Of a DNA stretch of 64,000 bases, positions 35,584 through 44,500 are shown one piece after another. The position numbers and the translations under genes are program-made. The stretch comes from Caviibacter sp963550915 (GTDB lineage Bacteria > Fusobacteriota > Fusobacteriia > Fusobacteriales > Leptotrichiaceae). A model generated the notes under the pieces. That model searched no databases and was not told the origin of the DNA. It saw only the letters and a list, made by a program, of their open reading frames with translations. Position 1 is the stretch's first letter. Every line of letters starts with the position of its first letter. The stretch covers positions 26,113-90,112 of the forward strand of contig CAUVEB010000006.1 of assembly GCA_963550915.1 (NCBI GenBank), written 5' to 3'.

Positions 35584-35676
35584 ATGGTATTAAAAGTATT
35601 GGCAACTGTATTAAGCTTTTTAGCTTTAATAATAGGAATATATATCATTTATAAAATAAGAAAATTACTAAAATAA
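35584..35676 (+). CDS. Small single-pass membrane peptide, 30 residues
   Basis: ATG at 35584 opens a 30-codon frame: a hydrophobic core, VLATVLSFLALIIGIYIIY, followed by a basic tail, KIRKLLK, and a TAA stop at 35674. AGAGGT is 8 bases before the start, a promoter lies at 35512-35540 and a strong terminator at 35693-35723. It is thus a self-contained transcription unit. The composition resembles small regulatory membrane proteins and type I toxin peptides, but I recognise no family, and no antisense antitoxin RNA is evident. It sits beside a decayed phage-type gene. Confidence 0.7.
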   Translation: MVLKVLATVLSFLALIIGIYIIYKIRKLLK

Positions 35677-35692
35677 AAATATGTTAAAATAT

Positions 35693-35723
35693 ACTACACC
35701 CCAAATATTGGTGTAGTTTTTTT
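35693..35723 (+). terminator. Terminator of the small peptide gene
   Basis: ACTACACC (35693-35700), nine-base loop, GGTGTAGT (35710-35717), then seven T. Confidence 0.92.
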
Positions 35724-35741
35724 ATGAGTAAATTAAGAAAA

Positions 35742-35807
35742 TAGAATGAATCAAAGCCAAAATATTCTTGTTGTCTTGAGGGATGCAAGTACAACGTTAT
35801 CATTCTA
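35742..35807. other. Structured palindromic element
   Basis: Outer arms TAGAATGA (35742-35749) and TCATTCTA (35800-35807) are perfect inverted repeats. Inside them GTTGTCTTG (35770-35778) pairs with CAAGTACAAC (35785-35794) with one bulge around AGGGATG. The right arm includes the stop codon of the minus-strand Rha/DinD gene. It could be a terminator-like RNA, a recombination end or a mobile-element scar; nothing decides between these. Confidence 0.45.
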
Positions 35808-36579
35808 ATTTGTTGTTTTTAGAATTTGATTCCAATTGTTTTTTCTTTTTTTGCTCTATTTCTTTAATGCTTTTTTCTGGAGTTGGTAATTTTTCTGGTG
35901 CAATTCCACTTATATCAATCATTGTCTGCCTTACTTTTTTACCTATTTCATAATGTTTTTCATTTGCCTTATCCTCATTTGTAATGTCTCCAATCTTTAG
36001 TCTTTCATCTGTTTGTGTAATTCTAAATAGATTTGCTGCTGCTTCAGTAGAATACATATAATCCAATATATCTTCTTTTTCGTCAATTTTTTTTCTTCTC
36101 TTTATATCTTTAGCAGTTTCTCCGTCATAAAGACCTTGATATCCATAATTATTGAATTTACCATAATTATTGACACCACAATTTTTGGCAGTATCAAAAA
36201 GTATTTTGTTTTGCTCTTTTATGTTATTTCTTAAAAATATTCTTTTTTCATCTTCAGTTAGAGATTCAAAATTAAATGAAATTTTTAATTCCTGTTCCAT
36301 TTTATTAAATTCATTTATATATGCCATTTTAAAATCATTATATCCCTGAATGTTAAACATATATAAAGTGAACCCATCTTTTGTTAGTAGGTATTCTTTG
36401 TATTCTCTATTCTGACCTTTAACCTTATAAGAGCTTGAAATTATTAGAGAACTCAAATTTGAGTTCTCAGAATTTGATAAAATATTTTCTAAATCTCTTA
36501 TAACATTGTTATGTTGTTTACCTAATTGTTCTGCGATAATTCTACTACTAATTGCATTTATACCATTTATATTTTCGCC
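35800..36579 (-). pseudogene. Decayed phage Rha/DinD-type gene, start lost
   Basis: The open frame from the only usable start, TTG at 36456, gives 218 residues. First comes a Rha-type stretch, YKEYLLTKDGFTLYMFNIQG. A C-terminal region closely resembling DNA-damage-inducible protein D follows: YGYQGLYDGETAKDIK, YMYSTEAAANLFRITQT, HYEIGKKVRQTMIDISG and LPTPEKSIKEIEQ. Homology clearly continues upstream in the same frame (AISSRIIAEQLGKQHNNVIR, the Rha N-terminal DNA-binding part) back to 36579, but that extension has no ATG, GTG or TTG and is closed by a TAA at 36582-36580. The gene is probably an inactivated prophage or mobile-element remnant, though a shortened protein could still be made. Confidence 0.7.
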
Positions 36580-36582
36580 TTA

Positions 36583-36840
36583 TTTTATCGTTTTACATCA
36601 TAAGAACCATTATGTTAGTAGTTATTATATCTTGTGTTGCTTTCTTGTTTCTATTACTTGTATAATATTTATTAATAAAAATTCTTCGTTACATCTATTT
36701 TATAATTAATATAAATGAAATTCAATCTGATATTACTAAATTTGTACAAAATATTGTTAAACTACAAAAATAAATAAGCTATAAAAAGGTAGGATTATTG
36801 TAAAAAAGACTCATTTATTTTGGAATTTAACACAATTAAT
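36583..36840. other. Intergenic stretch without a supported gene
   Basis: I see no complete gene here. A short plus-strand frame ending at a TAA at 36772-36774 (reading NEIQSDITKFVQNIVKLQK) has protein-like composition but no start or ribosome site, and may be another scrap of the mobile remnant. The L10 promoter begins at 36861. Confidence 0.4.
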
Positions 36841-36860
36841 AAAAAATATGTATAAAAACC

Positions 36861-36888
36861 TTGACAAAAATAATATTTTGTGTATAAT
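36861..36888 (+). promoter_or_regulatory. Promoter of the rplJL-rpoBC operon
   Basis: TTGACA (36861-36866), 16 bases, TATAAT (36883-36888): consensus at both boxes, as expected for a ribosomal operon. Confidence 0.92.
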
Positions 36889-36907
36889 AATATATGTATT
36901 AAAAAAC

Positions 36908-37012
36908 AAAGCCAAAGACAGTAGGTTACAGTAAATCCTACCGAGGTATAAAATATAAAATAATGTTGTGTTATACATAATATATTTTACCTCTGGCTTA
37001 GAGGTTTTTTTT
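36908..37012 (+). ncRNA. Ribosomal protein L10 leader with attenuator hairpin
   Basis: The leader carries the L10-leader core GCCAAAGACAGTAGG, then a complementary TCCTACCGAGGT, a long AT-rich arm, and the distal ACCTCTGGCTTAGAGG, where ACCTC (36989-36993) and GAGGT (37001-37005) form a hairpin running into eight T. In the known autoregulation, L10 (with L7/L12) binds the leader when in excess and represses the operon. Here the last hairpin looks like an intrinsic attenuator, since CCGAGGT in the proximal part could also pair with ACCTC to prevent it. Confidence 0.85.
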
Positions 37013-37034
37013 AGTAAATAGGAGGTGAATATGT

Positions 37035-37523
37035 ATGGCAGCACAATATAAAGTTGATGAAGTAAAAAAACTTGTTTCAAAATTAGAAAACATGAAAGCA
37101 ATGGTTTTTGTTGACTATAAAGGAATAACAGTTAATGAAGATACAGAACTTAGAAGATTTGCAAGAGCAAACGGTGTTGAATATTTTGTAGCTAAAAACA
37201 GACTTGTTAAATTAGCACTTAAAGAAGTTGGAGTTGACTTAGAATTTGGTTCATTACTTGAAGGTACAACATCATTCGTAGTTGGTTATGAAGACGGAGT
37301 TGCACCATCAAAAACAGTATATGAATACAGTAAAAAAATAAACAAACTTGATATTAAAGGTGGATATGTTGAAAGCGGTCTAGTAGACAAATCAGTTGTT
37401 GAATCATTAGCAAAACTTCCATCAAGAGAAGAACTATTAGGACAAATAGCATTTGGATTATTAAGTCCAGTTCGTATGTTAGCAGTTGCATTAACAAATG
37501 TAGCTGAAAAGAAAGAAGCTTAA
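37035..37523 (+). CDS. rplJ: 50S ribosomal protein L10
   Basis: 162 residues of the L10 family, the base of the ribosomal stalk that carries L7/L12 dimers. Typical features are AMVFVDYKGITV near 19, ARANGVEYFVAKNRLVKLAL near 44, and the long C-terminal L12-binding helix ending NVAEKKEA. The start ATG at 37035 has AGGAGGTGA upstream; the ATG at 37031 is out of frame. It probably feeds back on its own leader. rplL follows after 24 bases. Confidence 0.96.
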   Translation: MAAQYKVDEVKKLVSKLENMKAMVFVDYKGITVNEDTELRRFARANGVEYFVAKNRLVKLALKEVGVDLEFGSLLEGTTSFVVGYEDGVAPSKTVYEYSKKINKLDIKGGYVESGLVDKSVVESLAKLPSREELLGQIAFGLLSPVRMLAVALTNVAEKKEA

Positions 37524-37547
37524 TTAAAAATATAGGAGGAAATAGAA

Positions 37548-37916
37548 ATGACGTTCAATAAAGAACAATTTATAGAAGATTTAAAATCAATGTCAGTATT
37601 AGAATTAAAAGAAGTAGTAGAAGCAATAGAAGAAACTTTTGGAGTATCAGCACAACCAGTTGCAGTAGCAGCAGCAGGTGGAGCAGCAGCAGCTGTTGAA
37701 GAAAAAACATCATTTGATGTAATCTTAGCATCAGCAGGAGCAAGCAAGATAAATGTAATTAAAGAAGTAAGAGGAATTACAGGTCTTGGATTAAAAGAAG
37801 CTAAAGAATTAGTAGAAACTGCAGGAGCTAAATTAAAAGAAGGAGTTTCTAAAGAAGAAGCTGAAGAAATAAAAGCTAAATTAGAAGCTGCTGGAGCAAC
37901 AGTAGAAGTTAAATAA
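37548..37916 (+). CDS. rplL: 50S ribosomal protein L7/L12
   Basis: 122 residues: an N-terminal dimerisation helix (MSVLELKEVVEAIEETFGVS), an Ala-rich hinge (residues about 38-53), and the factor-binding C-domain with KINVIKEVRGITGLGLKEAK near 66. It recruits translation GTPases. AGGAGG precedes the ATG. The hairpin at 37931 separates it from rpoB. Confidence 0.97.
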   Translation: MTFNKEQFIEDLKSMSVLELKEVVEAIEETFGVSAQPVAVAAAGGAAAAVEEKTSFDVILASAGASKINVIKEVRGITGLGLKEAKELVETAGAKLKEGVSKEEAEEIKAKLEAAGATVEVK

Positions 37917-37930
37917 GTAGATTAATGAAT

Positions 37931-37966
37931 AGACACTCTACATCATTTGTCAGTAGGGTGTCTTTT
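37931..37966 (+). terminator. Attenuator/processing hairpin between rplL and rpoB
   Basis: AGACACTCTAC and GTAGGGTGTCT form an 11-bp stem (one G-T pair) followed by four T. In this position such hairpins usually reduce read-through from ribosomal genes into rpoBC. Confidence 0.8.
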
Positions 37967-38049
37967 ACGCTTTTCATAAATATCAAAAATCCGTTAATTT
38001 ATAAATTTAAAATATTTTTGTAATTCTTTTACAGGGAGGAAAGAAATAA

Positions 38050-41000
38050 ATGAAAAAACTGATAGAAAGATACAGTTTTGGTAAAATAAAAGATAGAGGA
38101 GAAATGCCAGATTTTCTTGAGTTTCAACTAAACTCATATGAAGACTTTTTGCAAGCTAATGTTGAGCCTATGCAAAGAGAAGAGAAAGGACTAGAGGCGA
38201 TTTTTAAAGAATTATTTCCAATAGAATCAAGCCACGGGACTTTAAAGCTAGAATATGTAAGCTATGAAATACATGATAATGATGAACCGTTAAATGATGA
38301 ACTAGAATGTAAGAGAAGAGAGAAGACATACTCAGGTCAATTAAAAGTAAAATTAAGACTTACAAATAATAAGACAGGTGAAATACAAGAATCACTAGTG
38401 CATTTTGGTGAAATACCTTTAATGACAGATAAGGCAACTTTCGTTATTAATGGAGCAGAAAGAGTTGTAGTATCACAACTTCATAGAGCACCAGGTATTA
38501 CTTTTAATAAAGAAATTGATATGCAAACAGGTAAGGATATGTACGTTGGTAAAATTATACCATATAAAGGTACATGGCTTGAGTTTGAAGTTGACAAAAA
38601 AGATGGTTTAAATGTAAAAATTGATAGAAGAAAGAAAGTTCCAGCAACAGTATTTTTAAAAGCTGTTGAATTTTTCAAAACAAATGAAGAAATAATTGAT
38701 GAATTTTTTGAATCAAAAACTATTGATCTTGCAAGCATATACAAAAAATATCCAAAAGCAGAACTTGTTGAAACAATAAAATCAAAAATAGATGGATTTT
38801 TTGCTAAAGATGATGTAATTAATGAAACAACTGGTGAATATATTGTAGAATCAGGTAAGAGAATTGATGAGCAAACAATTGAAAATATAGTTTCTGTAAA
38901 ATTAAAAGAACTTAATTTCTGGGAAGTAAAACCAGAAGATCAACCGCTTGCTAACTCAATTTTAATGGATACAACAAAAAATTCAGATGAAGCTATAATT
39001 GAAATATACAAAAAATTAAGACCTGGAGATTTAGTAACACTTGAAAGTGCAAAAACACTTATAAAACCAATGTTTTTTAACTCACAAAGATATGATTTAG
39101 CAAATGTTGGAAGATACAAGATAAATAAAAGACTTAAACTAAATTTACCAGATACAGAAATAGTAATAACAAAAGACGATGTTGTTGCAACAATAAACTA
39201 TATTAGAAAACTAATTAGAGGAGAAGGAACAACAGACGATATTGATAATTTATCAAACAGACGTGTTAGAGGTGTTGGAGAGCTACTTGCAATACAACTT
39301 AAGGGTGGTATGATCAAGATGGCTAAAATGGTAAAAGAAAAAATGACAACACAAGATATATACACATTAACTCCACAAAGCTTACTTAACACAAAACCAC
39401 TTAATGCCTTAATACAAGAATTCTTTGGAAGTGGACAATTATCACAATTCATGGATCAATCAAATCCACTAAGTGAATTAACACACAAAAGAAGAATATC
39501 AGCATTAGGACCAGGTGGACTTTCAAGAGATAGAGCTGGGTTTGAAGTGCGTGACGTACATAACTCACACTATGGAAGAATATGTCCAATAGAAACACCA
39601 GAAGGACCGAATATAGGACTTATAGCATCACTTTCAACATATGGTAAAGTAAATAAATATGGATTTATAGAAACACCATATATAAAAGTGGAAAACGGTG
39701 TTGCAAAATTTGATGAAATAAAATACTTAGGAGCAGATGAAGAAGAAGGATTATTCATAGCTCAAGCAGATACACCAACAGATGAAAAAGGAAACTTACT
39801 TACAAATCCTGTATGTAGATATGATGATGAAATTGTAACAATAGATAAAAATATGGTTGATTTAATGGACGTATCTTCAAAACAATTAGTATCAGTATCA
39901 GCTGGACTAATACCATTTTTAGAACACGATGATGCCAACCGTGCATTAATGGGTTCAAACATGCAAAGACAAGCAGTACCTCTACTTAGAACAGAAGCAC
40001 CACTTGTTGGAACAGGACTTGAAAGAAAAGTTGCAATAGATTCAGGGGCTGTTATGGTTTCAAAAACAGCAGGAACTGTAACAAAAGTAGATGCTAGAAA
40101 AGTAGTAGTAACAGATGAAAATGGTAAAGAATATGTACATAGACTTTTAAATTTTGAAAAATCAAACCAATCAATGTGTCTACATCAAAAACCTATAGTT
40201 GACTTAAACCAAAAAGTAACAAAAGGTCAAATCTTAGCAGATGGACCATCAACTGCAGGTGGAGATTTAGCACTAGGTAGAAACGTATTAATTGCATTTA
40301 TACCTTGGGAAGGATATAACTACGAAGACGCAATTTTAATTTCAGAAAGACTAAGAAAAGATGATGTATTTACATCACTACATATTGAAGAATTTGACAT
40401 TGAAGCAAGAACAACAAAATTAGGTGATGAAGAAATAACAAGAGAAATACCAAATATTTCAGAAGAAGCACTTAGAAATCTTGATGAAAACGGTATAGTT
40501 AGAGTAGGAGCATATGTAAATCCAGATGACATACTTGTTGGTAAAGTAACACCTAAGGGAGAAACTGAACCACCAGCAGAAGAAAAACTATTAAGAGCAA
40601 TATTTGGAGAAAAAGCAAAAGATGTAAGAGATACATCACTTAGATTACCACACGGTGTAAAAGGTACAGTAGTTGACGTTTTAGAATTATCTAAAGAAAA
40701 CGGAGATGATTTAAAAGCCGGTGTTAATAAATTAATAAGAATATATATTGCCGAAAAGAGAAAAATAACTGTTGGGGATAAAATGTCTGGAAGACACGGT
40801 AATAAAGGTATTGTTTCAAGAATACTACCTGTTGAAGATATGCCACACTTAGAAGACGGTACACCAGTTGATATTTGTTTAAATCCACTTGGAGTGCCAT
40901 CACGTATGAATATAGGGCAAGTATTAGAAGTACACTTAGGACTTGCACTTGGTACTTTAGGACAATATATTGCAACACCTGTATTTGACGGAGCAAGTGA

Positions 41001-41493
41001 AGAAGATGTAAAAGATAAACTTGAAGAAGCAGGATTTAGCAGAACAGGTAAGGTAAAACTAATAGATGGTAGAACTGGAGAACCATTTGATAATCCAGTA
41101 ACTGTAGGTAGAATGTATATGTTAAAACTACACCATTTAGTTGAAGATAAGATGCACGCAAGAGCAATAGGACCATACTCACTTGTAACACAACAACCAT
41201 TAGGTGGTAAGGCACAATTTGGTGGACAAAGACTTGGAGAAATGGAAGTTTGGGCATTAGAAGCTTATGGAGCATCAAGTATTTTACAAGAAATGTTAAC
41301 AGTAAAATCAGATGACATAAACGGAAGAACAAAAACATATGAAGCTATAGTAAAAGCACAAGCGATGCCAGAAGCAGATGCACCAGAATCATTTAAAGTA
41401 TTAATGAAAGAATTCCAATCACTAGGACTTGATATTAGTCTATACAATAGAGACGGGGAACAAATAGAGTTAGATAATAACATAGATATGTAA
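38050..41493 (+). CDS. rpoB: RNA polymerase beta subunit
   Basis: 1147 residues, the catalytic beta subunit of RNA polymerase. The rifampicin pocket GSGQLSQFMDQSNPLSEL-THKRRISALGPGGL lies near 456-490, followed by YGRICPIETPEGPNIGL near 512. The catalytic/nucleic-acid regions KVTPKGETEPPAEEKLLRAI near 833 and KMSGRHGNKGIVS near 912 are intact, as is the C-terminal clamp contact GGQRLGEMEVWALEAYGA. The rifampicin pocket Ser of RRISALG and the His/Asp positions are as in sensitive bacteria; Ser replaces the E. coli Asn518. AGGGAGG precedes the ATG, and rpoC is 14 bases downstream. Confidence 0.98.
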   Translation: MKKLIERYSFGKIKDRGEMPDFLEFQLNSYEDFLQANVEPMQREEKGLEAIFKELFPIESSHGTLKLEYVSYEIHDNDEPLNDELECKRREKTYSGQLKVKLRLTNNKTGEIQESLVHFGEIPLMTDKATFVINGAERVVVSQLHRAPGITFNKEIDMQTGKDMYVGKIIPYKGTWLEFEVDKKDGLNVKIDRRKKVPATVFLKAVEFFKTNEEIIDEFFESKTIDLASIYKKYPKAELVETIKSKIDGFFAKDDVINETTGEYIVESGKRIDEQTIENIVSVKLKELNFWEVKPEDQPLANSILMDTTKNSDEAIIEIYKKLRPGDLVTLESAKTLIKPMFFNSQRYDLANVGRYKINKRLKLNLPDTEIVITKDDVVATINYIRKLIRGEGTTDDIDNLSNRRVRGVGELLAIQLKGGMIKMAKMVKEKMTTQDIYTLTPQSLLNTKPLNALIQEFFGSGQLSQFMDQSNPLSELTHKRRISALGPGGLSRDRAGFEVRDVHNSHYGRICPIETPEGPNIGLIASLSTYGKVNKYGFIETPYIKVENGVAKFDEIKYLGADEEEGLFIAQADTPTDEKGNLLTNPVCRYDDEIVTIDKNMVDLMDVSSKQLVSVSAGLIPFLEHDDANRALMGSNMQRQAVPLLRTEAPLVGTGLERKVAIDSGAVMVSKTAGTVTKVDARKVVVTDENGKEYVHRLLNFEKSNQSMCLHQKPIVDLNQKVTKGQILADGPSTAGGDLALGRNVLIAFIPWEGYNYEDAILISERLRKDDVFTSLHIEEFDIEARTTKLGDEEITREIPNISEEALRNLDENGIVRVGAYVNPDDILVGKVTPKGETEPPAEEKLLRAIFGEKAKDVRDTSLRLPHGVKGTVVDVLELSKENGDDLKAGVNKLIRIYIAEKRKITVGDKMSGRHGNKGIVSRILPVEDMPHLEDGTPVDICLNPLGVPSRMNIGQVLEVHLGLALGTLGQYIATPVFDGASEEDVKDKLEEAGFSRTGKVKLIDGRTGEPFDNPVTVGRMYMLKLHHLVEDKMHARAIGPYSLVTQQPLGGKAQFGGQRLGEMEVWALEAYGASSILQEMLTVKSDDINGRTKTYEAIVKAQAMPEADAPESFKVLMKEFQSLGLDISLYNRDGEQIELDNNIDM

Positions 41494-41507
41494 GGAGTCA
41501 AAATTAA

Positions 41508-44500
41508 ATGAGTATAAGAGATTTTGATAGTATTCAAATAAAATTAGCATCTCCAGAAAAGATTAGAGAATGGTCTTATGGAGAAGTTACAAAAGCTGAA
41601 ACAATAAACTATAGAACTTTAAAGCCTGAACCAGACGGATTATTTTGTGAAAGAATATTTGGACCGTCTAAAGACTATGAATGTTCTTGTGGTAAATACA
41701 AAAGATTAAAACATAAAGGTATAAAGTGCGAAAAATGTGGAGTAGATGTTACAACTTCTAAAATAAGAAGAGAACGTATGGGGCATATTGAACTTGCTAC
41801 ACCAATAGCACATATATGGTACTCAAAAGGGACTCCAAACAAAATGAGTTTACTTTTAGGAGTTTCAACAAAAGATTTAGAATCTGTTTTATATCACTCT
41901 AAATATATAGTAATAAATGGTGATGAAGAAAATCCAAGAGGAAGCATTATTCAAAGTAGAGAATACGAACTTATTAAACAACAAAATAAAAAAGACTTTG
42001 TAGCTAAAATGGGAGCTGAAGGAGTTCTAACATTACTAAAAGACATTGATTTAGAAGAATTAGATAAAAAACTTGAAGCTGAATTAGAAGAAGTAAATTC
42101 AGCACAAAGAAGAAAGAAAATAGTTAAAAGACTAAAAATAGTAAGAGATTTCATAACATCAGGAAATAGACCTGAATGGATGATATTAACAGTATTACCT
42201 GTAATGCCAGCAGATTTAAGACCTATGGTACAATTAGACGGTGGACGTTTTGCAACTTCTGATTTAAATGATCTATATAGAAGAGTAATAAACAGAAATA
42301 CAAGACTTAAAAAGCTACTTGATATGCATGCACCTGAAACTATGGTTAAAAATGAAAAAAGAATGTTACAAGAAGCTGTTGACTGTTTAATTGATAATGG
42401 TAGAAGAGGTAAAGCAATATTATCTCAAAATAATAGAGAACTTAAATCATTATCATCAATGTTAAAAGGAAAACAAGGAAGATTTAGACAAAACTTACTT
42501 GGTAAACGTGTTGACTATTCAGGAAGATCTGTTATAGTTGTAGGACCATCACTTAAGATGAATCAATGCGGACTTCCTAAGAAAATGGCATTAGAACTAT
42601 ATAAACCATTTTTAATGAGAGAGTTAGTTAAAAGAGAATTAGCTACTAACATTAAAATTGCTAAAAAAATGGTAGAAGAAGAAAATGAAAATGTATGGGA
42701 ATTAATAGAAGAGATTATAAAAAATCACCCAGTTCTATTAAATAGAGCCCCAACATTACACAGACTTTCAATACAAGCATTTGAACCTACATTAATAGAA
42801 GGTAAAGCAATAAGACTTCACCCATTAGTATGTTCTGCATTCAATGCTGACTTTGATGGAGACCAAATGGCAGTACACTTGGTATTATCTCCAGAAGCAC
42901 AAATGGAAGCAAAAATACTTATGTTATCAACAAACAACTTACTTGCACCTTCAAGTGGAAAACCAATTGCAGTTCCATCTCAAGATATGGTTATGGGTTG
43001 TTACTACATGACTAAATCAAGAGCAGGTGAAAAAGGTGAAGGACTTAGATTTTCAAATAAAAATCAAATGATAACTGCATACCAAAATAACAAGATAGGG
43101 ACACATGCATTAGTTGATGTAAGAATAGACGGTAAGATTGTAACAACAACACCAGGTAGACTTATGTTTGCAACAATGTTACCTAAAGAAGTAAGAGATT
43201 ATACAAAAACATACGGTAAAAAAGAAATAGGTAATTTAATAAGTAGTCTTTATAAAAAATTCGGACCACAAAAAACTTCAGAATTACTTGATAAAATAAA
43301 AGAATTTGGATATCACTACGGAACAATTGCCGGAGTTACAGTAAGTGTTGGAGATCTTGAAATACCTGAAACTAAAAAAGCATTAATTGCAGAAGCAGAA
43401 AAAAATGTGTTAGCAATTGAAAAAGAATATAGACAAGGTAAAATAATAAATGAAGAAAGATATAGAAGAACAGTAGAAATATGGTCTGAAGTAACAACAA
43501 AAGTTACAGATGATATGATGAATAATCTTGATGAATTTAACCCAGTTTATATGATGGCAACTTCAGGAGCCAGAGGTTCAATAGCACAAATGCGTCAATT
43601 AGGTGGTATGAGAGGACTTATGGCTGATACTCAAGGTAGAATCATGGAAAAACCAATTAAGGCTAACTTTAGAGAAGGTCTTAGTGTGTTAGACTTCTTT
43701 ATGTCATCACATGGTGCAAGAAAAGGATCTGCCGATACAGCGTTAAGAACTGCCGATTCAGGATACTTAACAAGAAGATTAGTTGATATATCACATGAAG
43801 TAATAGTAAATAAAGATGATTGTGGTTGCTTTGAAGAAGGAATTTTAGTATCTGATTTAGTTGAATCTGGAGAAGTTATTGAAAAACTTTCTGAAAGAAT
43901 ATATGGAAGAAATCTTGCAAAAGACTTAGTTCTTGATGGAGAAGTAATTGCAAAATATAATGAGCTTGTAACTGATGAACTTGTTAGCAAGATTGAAAAA
44001 CTTGAAATAACAGAAGTAATGGTAAGATCACCACTTACATGTAAACTTGAAAAAGGTGTATGTAAGAAATGTTATGGTATAGACTTATCAAACCATAAAG
44101 AAATATTAAAAGGTGAAGCAGTAGGAGTTATAGCTGCACAATCAATAGGAGAACCTGGGACACAACTTACGATGCGTACTTTCCATACAGGAGGGGTAGC
44201 AACAGCAGCAAGTGTACAAACAAACTATAGAGCAGATGCTAATGGTAAGATAAAATATGTTGACTTAGTATTAATAAAAGATGAAAACGACAATGAAGTT
44301 GTAGCATCTCAAACTGCTAGAGCAATAATTGGTAAACATAGATATGAAATACCAACAGGTTCAAAATTAATGTTTAAAAATGGAGACAGTGTTAAAAAAG
44401 GTGAGATTATAGCAGAATTTGATCCATATCAAACACCAATAATTACAACAGAATCTGGTAAGATTGAATTTAGAGATATCTATATTAAAGAAAACCACGA

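Noticed and set aside
36506..36709. 67-codon plus-strand frame
   Set aside because: It is antisense to the Rha N-terminal remnant and has no ribosome site or family resemblance.
36690..36774. Protein-like fragment ending NIVKLQK
   Set aside because: Closed by an upstream stop and lacking a start or ribosome site; too short to identify, so noted only as possible remnant.
38050..41493. Natural rifampicin resistance from the rpoB pocket
   Set aside because: The key resistance positions look wild type; the Ser for Asn518 change alone is not good evidence of resistance.
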